A stretch of 8,250 bases of DNA from an uncultured Fidelibacterota bacterium (GCA_913043185.1 CAJWMI010000071.1:1-8250); one strand, 5' to 3'; shown: positions 1 through 6,750, counted from the first letter of the stretch. Made by a program: numbers and translations. The notes: generated by a model from the sequence alone, not told the origin.

Positions 1-455
1 GCGGTGGTATAAAGCAGGAAATATGCGTTATTAATATGCACTTAAAGTGCTGTGGAGATGGATTATACAGACGTCAACAGTCTATGAAGCAGCTTCATGA
101 GTTGTTAATGGAAAAGGTTTCCACAGGTAAGAATAAGATTATTGCTGTCGGAGACTGGAACGATGAGCTTCAGGACACCGGTATCTACCAATCATTTAGT
201 CCTTTTATTAACGATAGAGAACATTTTCTTTTTGTGACAGAGAAAATTGTTAATGACTCGACTCAGCAGTCTTATCCTTCATGGCCTAGTTTTCTAGACC
301 ATATCATGATCAGCAATGGGTTTATTGACCTTTTTGAAGAAAAGGGCACTATTCGTTCAGTGAATATCGATGAGTGGATAGGAGGATGGAACGAGTATAA
401 GAATCTTATTTCTGATCACCGCCCTATATTATTATCACTACCAATAAAAGAATAA
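1..455 (+). CDS. EEP-fold (endonuclease/exonuclease/phosphatase family) protein, C-terminal part, cut by window start
   Basis: This is the C-terminal 150 residues of a metal-dependent phosphodiesterase of the endonuclease/exonuclease/phosphatase (DNase I-like) superfamily. The reading frame is open from base 3, so the ATG at 36 is an internal Met inside the conserved strand INMHLKCC and not a start. Visible family motifs, in order, are that strand with its His, VGDWNDEL (the catalytic Asp-x-Asn pair), FLDHIMIS and the C-terminal ISDHRP, which carries the catalytic Asp-His. All catalytic elements expected in this half are intact, so the protein looks functional. It is a clear paralogue of the next gene, sharing the HLKCC, GDWND, YPxxPSFxDHIMIS and SDHRP blocks. 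Its stop and the next start overlap by one base (TAATG), which suggests coupled translation. The N-terminus lies outside the window, so export cannot be judged. The substrate (DNA, RNA, phospholipid or sugar phosphate) is unknown. Confidence 0.9.
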   Translation, partial: GGIKQEICVINMHLKCCGDGLYRRQQSMKQLHELLMEKVSTGKNKIIAVGDWNDELQDTGIYQSFSPFINDREHFLFVTEKIVNDSTQQSYPSWPSFLDHIMISNGFIDLFEEKGTIRSVNIDEWIGGWNEYKNLISDHRPILLSLPIKE

Positions 456-1345
456 TGATAAAAAATATTATAACCTTATGCTTACTGTATTTGGTTTTTT
501 CTTGTGCGAGCCCAATAGAAAAAGAGGCTAGCGATAGCGGTAATGATAGCCTGCTCCCAGATCTGAATCTGGAAAATGGGATTGAGATTGTTACCTGGAA
601 TATTGAGCAATTTCCAAAGCTTGGGCAGAGGACAATAGACTCTGTTGCTAATATTATTGCCAGTCTAAATGCCGATATTTTCTGCCTCCAAGAAATATCA
701 AACCTGTCTATGTTTTTAGAACTTGTTGAAATTTTGGATGGATATAGCTATGTAGCCTCAAACGCCACAGAATATTTAAATTTGGTTGTATTATACAAAG
801 AAAATCAGTTTGTTGTTAGAAATCAGTCAAATCTATTTACTGATTATATGTATGAGTTTGCATATAGGCCCCCTTTGAGGCTTGAGATGACATTTTTAGG
901 GCAGAATGCAATTGATTTTACCCTGATCAATATGCATCTAAAGTGTTGTGATAGTGGAAATGGATTTGATAGGCGTAAGGCATCTTCAATCATCTTATAT
1001 GATTATCTAAATTTATCTGTTGAAGCTGGTGTGGTAAATCATATTGTTGTAGGTGACTGGAACGATGATCTATCAGATACGTACAGCGAGAACTCTTTTA
1101 ATATTTTTTTGGATGATACTGATAACTATAAGTATGTTAACTTTGATTATGCGAACTCAGGATATACCATATCCGTATCTTATCCAGGTTATCCTAGTTT
1201 TATTGACCATATTATGATATCTAAAGATCTATTTGAAGAGGCAGATAATGGTGATATTCAGACCATACGACTGGGTGACTATATATCTGGCTATGATCAA
1301 ATAATCTCAGACCATCGTCCTGTGGTTTGGAGGTTTACGCCATGA
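455..1345 (+). CDS. EEP-fold family lipoprotein, predicted secreted or envelope nuclease/phosphodiesterase
   Basis: This 296-residue protein is a full EEP (DNase I-like) domain behind a lipoprotein signal. A hydrophobic stretch ends in LVFSC with the lipidation Cys at residue 17, followed by an acidic/Ser linker to about residue 40. The domain shows every catalytic block: TWNIEQFP (metal-site Asn49), CLQEI (metal-binding Glu80), INMHLKCC (His161), VGDWND (Asp201, Asn203), FIDHIMIS (Asp251-His252) and ISDHRPV (Asp286-His287). It therefore should be an active Mg-dependent phosphodiesterase anchored to a membrane and facing the periplasm or outside. The fold alone does not tell nuclease from phosphatase or sphingomyelinase-like activity. 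The ATG at 455 overlaps the preceding stop by one base and has no Shine-Dalgarno, so expression probably depends on coupling to the upstream paralogue. A Cys-Cys pair after the central His is shared by both tandem copies and may be a subfamily mark. Confidence 0.9.
   Translation: MIKNIITLCLLYLVFSCASPIEKEASDSGNDSLLPDLNLENGIEIVTWNIEQFPKLGQRTIDSVANIIASLNADIFCLQEISNLSMFLELVEILDGYSYVASNATEYLNLVVLYKENQFVVRNQSNLFTDYMYEFAYRPPLRLEMTFLGQNAIDFTLINMHLKCCDSGNGFDRRKASSIILYDYLNLSVEAGVVNHIVVGDWNDDLSDTYSENSFNIFLDDTDNYKYVNFDYANSGYTISVSYPGYPSFIDHIMISKDLFEEADNGDIQTIRLGDYISGYDQIISDHRPVVWRFTP
1329..1333 (+). promoter_or_regulatory. Ribosome binding site GGAGG for the 1342 start
   Basis: GGAGG lies 8 bases before the ATG at 1342, inside the last codons of the EEP lipoprotein gene. 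It decides the start: an in-frame TTG at 1327 lies next to this site and would not be served by it. It is one of only two good Shine-Dalgarno sequences in the window. Confidence 0.8.
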
Positions 1346-2316
1346 AAAAATATGTCATATTAGTTGCTATCTTGCAAGCAGCATTAGTCCACACGCAGGA
1401 TATTTCATTTATTCGTTATTATGCTAATGATAAAGACTTCATGGCAAACGTTCCAATGAAAGCATCAAACAGGAGAGGATATGATCATATTGCTGCTTAC
1501 TTCAATGATAGAAATCTTCCTGTAAAGGTAGAATACTACCTGTCCAATGGTAGCTTGAATAAACGAGAGGTAATGGAATATAATAAGGAAAAAGAGCTTA
1601 TTCGTAAGGGAGAAGTGAATAGTAAGGGACAATATATTAAATTAGTTGTATATAGCAATAATGAGCCATGGAGTCAGGAATATCAAAAGTCGAACTATTC
1701 TAAAAAAGAGAGAATTAATTTTACAGATCAGCGTTCAACATTTTTAATACCAAGGGGGGAACATGTTACACAAATTATTTTTGAGACTGTTGACGGGTTA
1801 CAATATGGAAAGATTGAGCTGGACTATGATTATTTAAATTTTTTATCTGAAGAAAGATGGAGAGAACTTCCATCAGGTAAGGTTATTAGGCAGTTTAACT
1901 ACAAGTTTGATCTATTGTCTGATGTAACTCAGATTTGGGAGTATGGAAAAAATGGAGAATTAATTTCTGAAGTAGCCTTAGATATGGTACCAGCAGACCA
2001 GCTATATAGAACACCTCCTCCACGTACCGGAAATATTCTTGATGAGTATGATATAATCGCAAAAGAAATTAAAGAAAAACGCATTATCACATCAAAAAAC
2101 CCTATTATTCCTCATACAGAAAATGATCAGTTAGTACTAAAAACAGGACAAGCTCTAGAGATAGATTATGTTGGGACGAACCAGAATGGGATACAGTTTA
2201 GGCTAAATGATAGTGATGGGCTTCTTACCATACCTTTTGACAATGTCCGCTCTTTGACCTCCCGCATGGGAGATGTAATTTATCCAGAGGCAATTGAGTA
2301 TAGAAAAAGTCAGTGA
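1342..2316 (+). CDS. Exported protein of unknown function with MORN/YD-like beta repeats and a C-terminal LSm/SH3-like small barrel
   Basis: This is a 324-residue protein that I do not recognise as a named family. Residues 1-18 form a clear signal peptide (Lys-Lys, then a hydrophobic core ending in VHT), with Gln19 as the likely first mature residue, so it should be periplasmic or outer. The middle (about 50-220) is rich in short beta-hairpin-like units such as VEYYLSNGSL, KGQYIKLVVY and IWEYGKNGEL, which resemble MORN-variant or YD-type antiparallel repeats. A Pro-rich hinge (RTPPPRTG, about 225) leads to a Lys/Glu-rich helix. The last section (about 264-305, LKTGQALEIDYVG to TIPFDNVRSL) has the strand pattern of an LSm- or SH3-like small barrel. 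The start at ATG 1342 is chosen for its GGAGG and Lys-Lys N-terminus. It overlaps the lipoprotein stop by 4 bases (ATGA) and the next gene also by 4. Domain calls are by eye; no function is assigned. Confidence 0.85.
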   Translation: MKKYVILVAILQAALVHTQDISFIRYYANDKDFMANVPMKASNRRGYDHIAAYFNDRNLPVKVEYYLSNGSLNKREVMEYNKEKELIRKGEVNSKGQYIKLVVYSNNEPWSQEYQKSNYSKKERINFTDQRSTFLIPRGEHVTQIIFETVDGLQYGKIELDYDYLNFLSEERWRELPSGKVIRQFNYKFDLLSDVTQIWEYGKNGELISEVALDMVPADQLYRTPPPRTGNILDEYDIIAKEIKEKRIITSKNPIIPHTENDQLVLKTGQALEIDYVGTNQNGIQFRLNDSDGLLTIPFDNVRSLTSRMGDVIYPEAIEYRKSQ

Positions 2317-3092
2317 AAAATAAACGATATACATTAATTCTATTATTGACCACGCTCTTTGGACAAACATACCCTACCGGACAGAACTATCCTCCGCCTA
2401 CGGATTTGATTACCGTACCAACAGCTGCTACGCTTATGCGTGGTAGTTTTTCACTTGGAATGCGTATACAAGGTGGCGGTGGCATGATTTTGGGACTCCG
2501 TGCTGGTATCACGGATCGGTTCCAGTTTGGACTATCTTATGGATCCTCTAATCTTATTGGAGATGATAGTCTGCGCTGGTATCCGCGTCCTGAGGCAAAT
2601 CTAAAGTACATGCTTATGGACGAGTCTATAACACTGCCAGGTGTTGCCATTGGACTTAACACCCAAGGATTTGGGAATTTTCATAAAGGAGATTCACTTA
2701 ACCGATATGATATGAAAGCCTATGGATTTTATATGAGTGCGAGTAAGAATTGGAAAACGGTTTTTGGTAACCTTGGTCTACATAGTGGTGTCGGCTATAA
2801 TTTTACTGAGATCGATGATGGAGATGAAGATCCAAATGTATTTTTTGGAATGGATATAGAGCTTAACCCAGAGTTCTCTATTTTAATGGAATACAATGCT
2901 GCCCTAAATGAAAATAATATGACAACGGAAACTCTTGCAATTAGTAGGGGAGGCTATTTAAATGCGGCGATTAGGTGGACCTTTGTCGAGCACCTGCATC
3001 TTGAGCTTAATCTAAACAATTTATTATTTGATGAGGATAAGGTAGATTATTTTAAACGGGAAATAAAAATAATTTACATTGAATATTTTTAG
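2313..3092 (+). CDS. Predicted outer-membrane beta-barrel protein (YjbH-like type)
   Basis: This 259-residue protein has a signal peptide ending LFG, with Gln18 next and a Pro/Tyr-rich mature start. The body alternates polar and hydrophobic residues in strands with Gly and aromatic belts (GSFSLGMRIQGG, LGLRAGITDRFQFGLSYG, LGLHSGVGYNF, LNAAIRWTF, LHLELNLNNLL). It ends in IYIEYF, so the last residue is Phe, the usual outer-membrane barrel insertion signal. The run LITVPTAATLMRGSF followed by GITDRFQFGLSYG and a Pro-Arg-Pro-Glu strand resembles the YjbH-like barrel proteins found across Gram-negatives. That family link is a moderate-confidence recollection. The start is GTG at 2313, forming a GTGA overlap of 4 bases with the preceding stop; no Shine-Dalgarno is visible, so coupling is likely. 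Its role is unknown: porin-like, assembly or structural are all possible. Confidence 0.82.
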   Translation: MKNKRYTLILLLTTLFGQTYPTGQNYPPPTDLITVPTAATLMRGSFSLGMRIQGGGGMILGLRAGITDRFQFGLSYGSSNLIGDDSLRWYPRPEANLKYMLMDESITLPGVAIGLNTQGFGNFHKGDSLNRYDMKAYGFYMSASKNWKTVFGNLGLHSGVGYNFTEIDDGDEDPNVFFGMDIELNPEFSILMEYNAALNENNMTTETLAISRGGYLNAAIRWTFVEHLHLELNLNNLLFDEDKVDYFKREIKIIYIEYF

Positions 3093-3097
3093 TGTTT

Positions 3098-3865
3098 ATG
3101 GTAAGACAAATATCATTAGTTTTCTTTTTTATCCTTTCAATTATAGTCGCTCAGTCAGACCTTGAAAGTGGAATTCGGTACTATAATCTAAGACATGAAG
3201 GTTGCATAGAAGACAAAGCTGATCCAGAGCCAATCACCAAAGCTGTCTCTTATTTTGAGAAAGCTTATGGCAATCAGGCTGACAAAGATGAGGCCTCTTT
3301 ATATCTTTTGAAGTCGTACTATTTTAAGGCAAAGTTCACTGAGAACGATAAACAAAGAAAAAAAGATTTACTAAAAAAAGGTAAAGAACTTGGTCAGAAG
3401 CTTGTAGCTGATTTCCCTCAGTCTGTAGAATATCGTTACTGGTATTTGGTTAATCTTGGAAGCTGGGCAGAGGTATATGGTATTCTTGCAGCCGCCAGGG
3501 AGGGCGTTGCTGATCAAATGAGATCTCATTCAAAAAAAATCATAGAGATTGACCCAGAATATGAAAATGGTGCGGGTTATTTTATGCTAGGAGCGGTACA
3601 CTATAAGTCTCCGTATATTCCTTTTTTATTATCATGGCCAAATAATTCAGATGCAATAAAATGGTTGGACATGTCTTATAATACAGGTAATGCAAAGCTT
3701 GCACAAGGTGTATACCTATCCCAAGCACTTTATAAAGATGGGAAAAAGAAAGAGGCTATTGGGTTGTTAGATAAGGTCATCCAAGCGACTCCATCCGAAG
3801 ATGACTATGCCTCTGACTGGGAGTGGATCAAAAAAGCAAAAGTACTTCACTCAGAATATAAATGA
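3098..3865 (+). CDS. Exported TPR-like helical repeat protein
   Basis: A protein of 255 residues from ATG 3098. A GTG at 3092, overlapping the previous stop by one base, would add two residues and cannot be excluded; neither has a Shine-Dalgarno. A signal peptide (VRQ then a Phe/Ile/Leu core, ending IVA) precedes Gln19. The mature part is helical with TPR spacing: a segment around AVSYFEKAYG, one with ASLYLLKSYYFKAKF, a conserved-looking YRYWYLVNLGSWAEVYGILAAA, a unit ending in EIDPEYENG, and a C-terminal repeat with GKKKEAIGLLDKVIQATP. The layout resembles exported TPR families such as the TatT component linked to some TRAP transporters, but no TRAP genes are present, so this is only a fold-level likeness. 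It presumably binds a protein or ligand in the periplasm. Adjacency to the barrel gene suggests a common envelope role. Confidence 0.82.
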   Translation: MVRQISLVFFFILSIIVAQSDLESGIRYYNLRHEGCIEDKADPEPITKAVSYFEKAYGNQADKDEASLYLLKSYYFKAKFTENDKQRKKDLLKKGKELGQKLVADFPQSVEYRYWYLVNLGSWAEVYGILAAAREGVADQMRSHSKKIIEIDPEYENGAGYFMLGAVHYKSPYIPFLLSWPNNSDAIKWLDMSYNTGNAKLAQGVYLSQALYKDGKKKEAIGLLDKVIQATPSEDDYASDWEWIKKAKVLHSEYK

Positions 3866-3888
3866 GTTAAAGACTTATTTTTGTAGAA

Positions 3889-4431
3889 ATGTCTGATCTT
3901 AAAGAGTCTACAATATCTACTAAGGTTGTATACAAGGGTGATTTTTTAGATGTAAGGCGGGATAAAGTGTTATTGCCCAATGGTGAAACTGGAGCCAGAG
4001 AGTGGGTAAATCATCCAGGAGCTGTAGTAATAATTCCCATTCTTCCTAACGGGAAAATAGCTTTGATAAAGCAATTTCGTTATGCGGTAGGATCTGAGTT
4101 TATTGAACTTCCTGCTGGCAAGCTTGATGCTGGTGAAGACCCAGAAAAATGTGCGTTACGTGAGCTTGAAGAGGAGATTGGTTACAGGGCAAACAAGATA
4201 AATTTCTTAGCTAATATTCATCCTGCGATAGGATTTACAAATGAGATAATGGGCGTATTTCTTGCAGAAAACTTAGAGAAAACTCAACACAATAGAGACA
4301 AAGATGAATTTCTAAAGCTTGTTCCAACCACGTTGACAGAAGCATTAAATCTTGTCTGGAAAAATAAAATCACTGATGTCAAATCAATCATTGGCCTGCT
4401 TTGGTTACAGAAAATCAGGATTATTAGTTAA
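3889..4431 (+). CDS. Nudix hydrolase, ADP-ribose pyrophosphatase (NudF-like) type
   Basis: A 180-residue cytoplasmic Nudix enzyme, a usual length for the ADP-ribose pyrophosphatase branch, which cleaves ADP-ribose to AMP and ribose 5-phosphate. The Nudix box GX5EX7REUXEEXGU is perfect: Gly77, Glu83, Arg91-Glu92-Leu93, Glu95-Glu96 and Gly98. The preceding section (REWVNHPGAVVIIP, KIALIKQFRYAVG, FIELPAGKLDAGE) is typical of the branch. After the box the sequence reads HPAIGFTNE (111-119), where many ADP-ribose enzymes have SPGF; Ile114 thus replaces the often diagnostic Pro, and a different sugar nucleotide is possible. The ATG at 3889 lies 23 bases after the TPR gene, with an A/T-rich leader and no Shine-Dalgarno. 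It has no signal peptide, unlike the genes on either side, so it probably shares transcription rather than function with them. Confidence 0.93.
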   Translation: MSDLKESTISTKVVYKGDFLDVRRDKVLLPNGETGAREWVNHPGAVVIIPILPNGKIALIKQFRYAVGSEFIELPAGKLDAGEDPEKCALRELEEEIGYRANKINFLANIHPAIGFTNEIMGVFLAENLEKTQHNRDKDEFLKLVPTTLTEALNLVWKNKITDVKSIIGLLWLQKIRIIS

Positions 4432-4436
4432 CAATT

Positions 4437-5132
4437 GTGTTTTTCTTTCTAAATAAAAAATATATCTATCTATTAGCATTCTCTGCAGTTTTATTTGGCC
4501 AGGCTAAGAATAGTAAATCTTATTTTCAAAGTGATAAATTTGTTTTAGGGGGATTTATGAATGCCACTGAGGAAGGCTTAGACTTTGAAGCTCTTGCCAA
4601 TGTAGAGACTAGATATGGTGTATATGGGAATATTTGGTTGAGCCAGATTGATTACTACAGTAACACAGATATACAGTCTAATATTTCTTTAGGTTTAAAT
4701 AAGAAATTTCGTAATAATTTTTCTTTAGATCTTGGATGCGCATACAATTATTCAATTAGTGAAGATCCTGAAAAAGTACCTGAGTTGTATTTTGGTTCAG
4801 ACATAAATAATATTTCTTTTTGGACATATATTGGAAGTAATGGAATCAGTTTTGAATCATGGTATAAGCCAGATATCGATGAATTAAATAAATCAAACCT
4901 GGATCTTTTATTGTACGGGTCAATAGAAGAGAATGGTTATGATCTGAGCATTAATATTAGTAACCAATTAACTAAACAACTAATCGCTGGAGTGATGCTG
5001 GGATACGAAAAGTATAGTGAAAATAATGATATTACTTTTAAAAAAAATAATAAAACCAAGTCATTTACAGTTAGAAACGATTATAGTGGATTATCTAGCA
5101 TGATATATTTTGGGTTTTTGTTAACACATTAA
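4437..5132 (+). CDS. Exported beta-rich protein, possible small outer-membrane barrel, unknown family
   Basis: This is a 231-residue protein that I do not recognise. The N-terminus (Phe-rich, Lys-Lys, then a hydrophobic core ending VLFG) is a signal peptide, with Gln22 the likely first mature residue. The rest is a series of amphipathic strands with Gly and aromatic residues: YGVYGNIWLSQIDYY, NISLGLNKKF, FSLDLGCAYNY, LDLLLYGSI, YDLSINIS, LIAGVMLGYEKY and MIYFGFLL. This looks like an 8- to 10-strand outer-membrane barrel. The chain ends in Thr-His rather than the usual aromatic residue, which weakens that reading. The start is GTG at 4437, 5 bases after the Nudix stop and without a Shine-Dalgarno; no in-frame ATG, GTG or TTG offers a better complete signal peptide. 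QueG follows after 11 bases. An Asn/Lys-rich patch near residue 205 is probably a surface loop. Confidence 0.75.
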   Translation: MFFFLNKKYIYLLAFSAVLFGQAKNSKSYFQSDKFVLGGFMNATEEGLDFEALANVETRYGVYGNIWLSQIDYYSNTDIQSNISLGLNKKFRNNFSLDLGCAYNYSISEDPEKVPELYFGSDINNISFWTYIGSNGISFESWYKPDIDELNKSNLDLLLYGSIEENGYDLSINISNQLTKQLIAGVMLGYEKYSENNDITFKKNNKTKSFTVRNDYSGLSSMIYFGFLLTH

Positions 5133-5143
5133 TTTTATTTCAA

Positions 5144-6094
5144 ATGGCATTATCTTCAGATTTTATCAAACAAAAAGCCCATGAGATTGGTTTTCATAAG
5201 GTAGGAATCACAAATGCTAAACATACAAAAAAAGAGCAGCTGAACCTTGAAACATGGTTGTCCCAAGAAAAACATGGTCAAATGAATTGGATGAAAAAGA
5301 GAAAATCTGAGCGTGGTAACATTTATGAATATTTTCCAGAAGTAAAAACCGTCGTCTCACTGGGATATAATTATTATGTGGGTAAGAGCCAGTCTGATAT
5401 ACAAAGCAACTATAAGATTAGTAACTATGCATGGGGAGACGACTATCATGATATCATCAAAACGAAATTATTTTCTCTTCTTGAGGAAATAAAAAAACAG
5501 AGCCTTGGGATTAAAGGATTAGTCTGCGTTGATACGGCTCCTTTAATGGAAAAAGTCTGGGCACAGAGAGCAGGGCTAGGGTGGCAGGGCAAGCATACCA
5601 ATCTAATTAGCAGTGATTATGGTAGCTGGCTATTTCTTGGAGAAATATTACTTGATATTGAACTAGATATTGATGAACCATTTTCTGAAGATTTGTGTGG
5701 GAGTTGTACAGCCTGTATTGATGCCTGCCCAACTCAGGCCTTGGATGAATATATCCTAGATTCATCCAAGTGCATAAGCTACCTAACGATTGAACACAGA
5801 GGAGAATTTTTTGAAGGCCAAGATGATCTAGACGGCTGGATCTACGGTTGTGATGTTTGTCAGGAGGTTTGTCCTTGGAATATCTCATTTTCAAAAGTGT
5901 CAGATGAATCATATTTTGAACCAAGGGACAAAATTATCGACAACACTGACGAAGATTGGAACAATCTGAATCAATCAGATTTCAGTACTATTTTTAAAAA
6001 ATCTGCTATTAAGCGAACTAAATTCTCAGGACTGAAAAGAAATATTGATAATAATAATAAAATGAAAAAAACTGAGAGGATAAAAAATGAATAA
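5144..6094 (+). CDS. queG: Epoxyqueuosine reductase QueG
   Basis: QueG reduces epoxyqueuosine in the wobble position of GUN-anticodon tRNAs to queuosine, using cobalamin and two [4Fe-4S] clusters in the cytoplasm. The 316 residues show the family marks: the N-terminal GFHKVGITNA, KTVVSLGYNYY (69-78), YAWGDDYHD (95-103), the CVDTAPLMEK motif with the expected catalytic Asp130, and RAGLGWQGKHTNLI (142-154). The ferredoxin-like cluster section carries Cys185, 188, 191 and 195, Cys210 in CISYLTIEHRG, and Cys236, 239 and 243 in YGCDVCQEVCPWN. All cluster ligands are present. The chain ends soon after in an Asn/Lys-rich tail, so it is a short form lacking the HEAT-like C-terminal domain of longer QueG proteins. 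ATG 5144 gives the normal N-terminus; no Shine-Dalgarno is seen. Its last 8 bases overlap elbB. No other queuosine gene is in the window. Confidence 0.97.
   Translation: MALSSDFIKQKAHEIGFHKVGITNAKHTKKEQLNLETWLSQEKHGQMNWMKKRKSERGNIYEYFPEVKTVVSLGYNYYVGKSQSDIQSNYKISNYAWGDDYHDIIKTKLFSLLEEIKKQSLGIKGLVCVDTAPLMEKVWAQRAGLGWQGKHTNLISSDYGSWLFLGEILLDIELDIDEPFSEDLCGSCTACIDACPTQALDEYILDSSKCISYLTIEHRGEFFEGQDDLDGWIYGCDVCQEVCPWNISFSKVSDESYFEPRDKIIDNTDEDWNNLNQSDFSTIFKKSAIKRTKFSGLKRNIDNNNKMKKTERIKNE
6074..6080 (+). promoter_or_regulatory. Ribosome binding site for elbB (GAGAGGA)
   Basis: A purine-rich GAGAGGA, with core GAGG at 6076-6079, sits 7 bases before the elbB ATG at 6087 and inside the 3' end of queG. 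It supports the ATG at 6087 as start despite the 8-base overlap. It also means that the last codons of queG double as the elbB leader. Confidence 0.75.
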
Positions 6095-6749
6095 AGTAGG
6101 TGTTGTCTTATCTGGTTGCGGACATCAGGATGGTTCAGAGATTCATGAAGCTGTTTTTACATTACATGCTCTCGAAAAGGCAGGAGCAGAGGCTATTATC
6201 ATGGCCCCCGATATGGATCAGTTCCATGTGATTAATCATCTTAATGGAAATGAAGATTTATCCGAATCTAGAAATATATTAGTAGAGTCGGCTCGTATTG
6301 CAAGGGGAAAGGTGGTGGATGTAGCTTCTGTAAGCGGACACCAGTTAGACGCATTAATATTTCCTGGGGGTACGGGAATGGCAAAAAATATTTTTGATTA
6401 TAGTATGGCAGGGATTAATTGTACCGTTATATCTGATGTCCAAAGACTGGTCGTGGAAATATTAGAAGCAGATAAACCTTTGGGCGCAATTTGTATTGCA
6501 CCAGTTATGGTAGCGAAAATACTTGAATACTTGGGAAGAACAGGTACTGTCACCGGAGGATTTAATGTTGAAATCAACAATGATATTAAAGCGATGGGTA
6601 TTAATACAATCGAGGTCGGAGCAGAAGAGATAGTTATTGACAAGGAAAATAAAATAGTAACAACCCCAGCATATGTTGAGGCAAAGTCAATGAATGAATC
6701 ATTCACGGGAATTGAGAAATTAGTAAACAAAGTTTTAGATATGATTTAA
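6087..6749 (+). CDS. elbB: ElbB, DJ-1/PfpI-family glyoxalase-like protein
   Basis: ElbB (sigma cross-reacting protein 27A, ES1 family) is a class I glutamine amidotransferase-like protein. The E. coli member has weak glyoxalase activity and is linked by genetics to isoprenoid synthesis; its physiological reaction is unsettled. The 220 residues match the family length. Seen here are the N-terminal VGVVLSGCGHQDGSEIHEAV with Glu18 near the active site, APDMDQ, LDALIFPGGTGMAKN (88-101), the nucleophile elbow GAICIAPVMVA with Cys136, TGTVTGGF, and the C-terminal TTPAYVEA. No signal peptide is present, so it is cytoplasmic. Translation starts at ATG 6087 with a good Shine-Dalgarno inside queG, so the two are almost certainly co-transcribed. 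Its stop lies one base from the stop of the convergent gene on the other strand. Confidence 0.95.
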   Translation: MNKVGVVLSGCGHQDGSEIHEAVFTLHALEKAGAEAIIMAPDMDQFHVINHLNGNEDLSESRNILVESARIARGKVVDVASVSGHQLDALIFPGGTGMAKNIFDYSMAGINCTVISDVQRLVVEILEADKPLGAICIAPVMVAKILEYLGRTGTVTGGFNVEINNDIKAMGINTIEVGAEEIVIDKENKIVTTPAYVEAKSMNESFTGIEKLVNKVLDMI

Positions 6750-6750
6750 A

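Noticed and set aside
36..455. Complete small gene starting at ATG 36
   Set aside because: The frame is open upstream to the window edge, and the Met falls within a conserved EEP strand shared with the paralogue, so the gene is truncated by the window.
1327..1341. TTG at 1327 as an upstream start for the small-barrel protein
   Set aside because: The GGAGG at 1329-1333 overlaps that codon's position and serves the ATG at 1342, which also begins a standard Lys-Lys signal peptide.
5607..5924. Minus-strand open frame of 105 codons
   Set aside because: It lies wholly inside queG, opposite the Fe-S cluster region, and its translation has no recognisable domain. The plus-strand gene explains the conservation here.
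6398..6730. Minus-strand open frame of 110 codons with hydrophobic runs
   Set aside because: It is the antisense of elbB codons. The hydrophobic look comes from reading a regular alpha/beta gene backwards, and there is no sign of its own start context.
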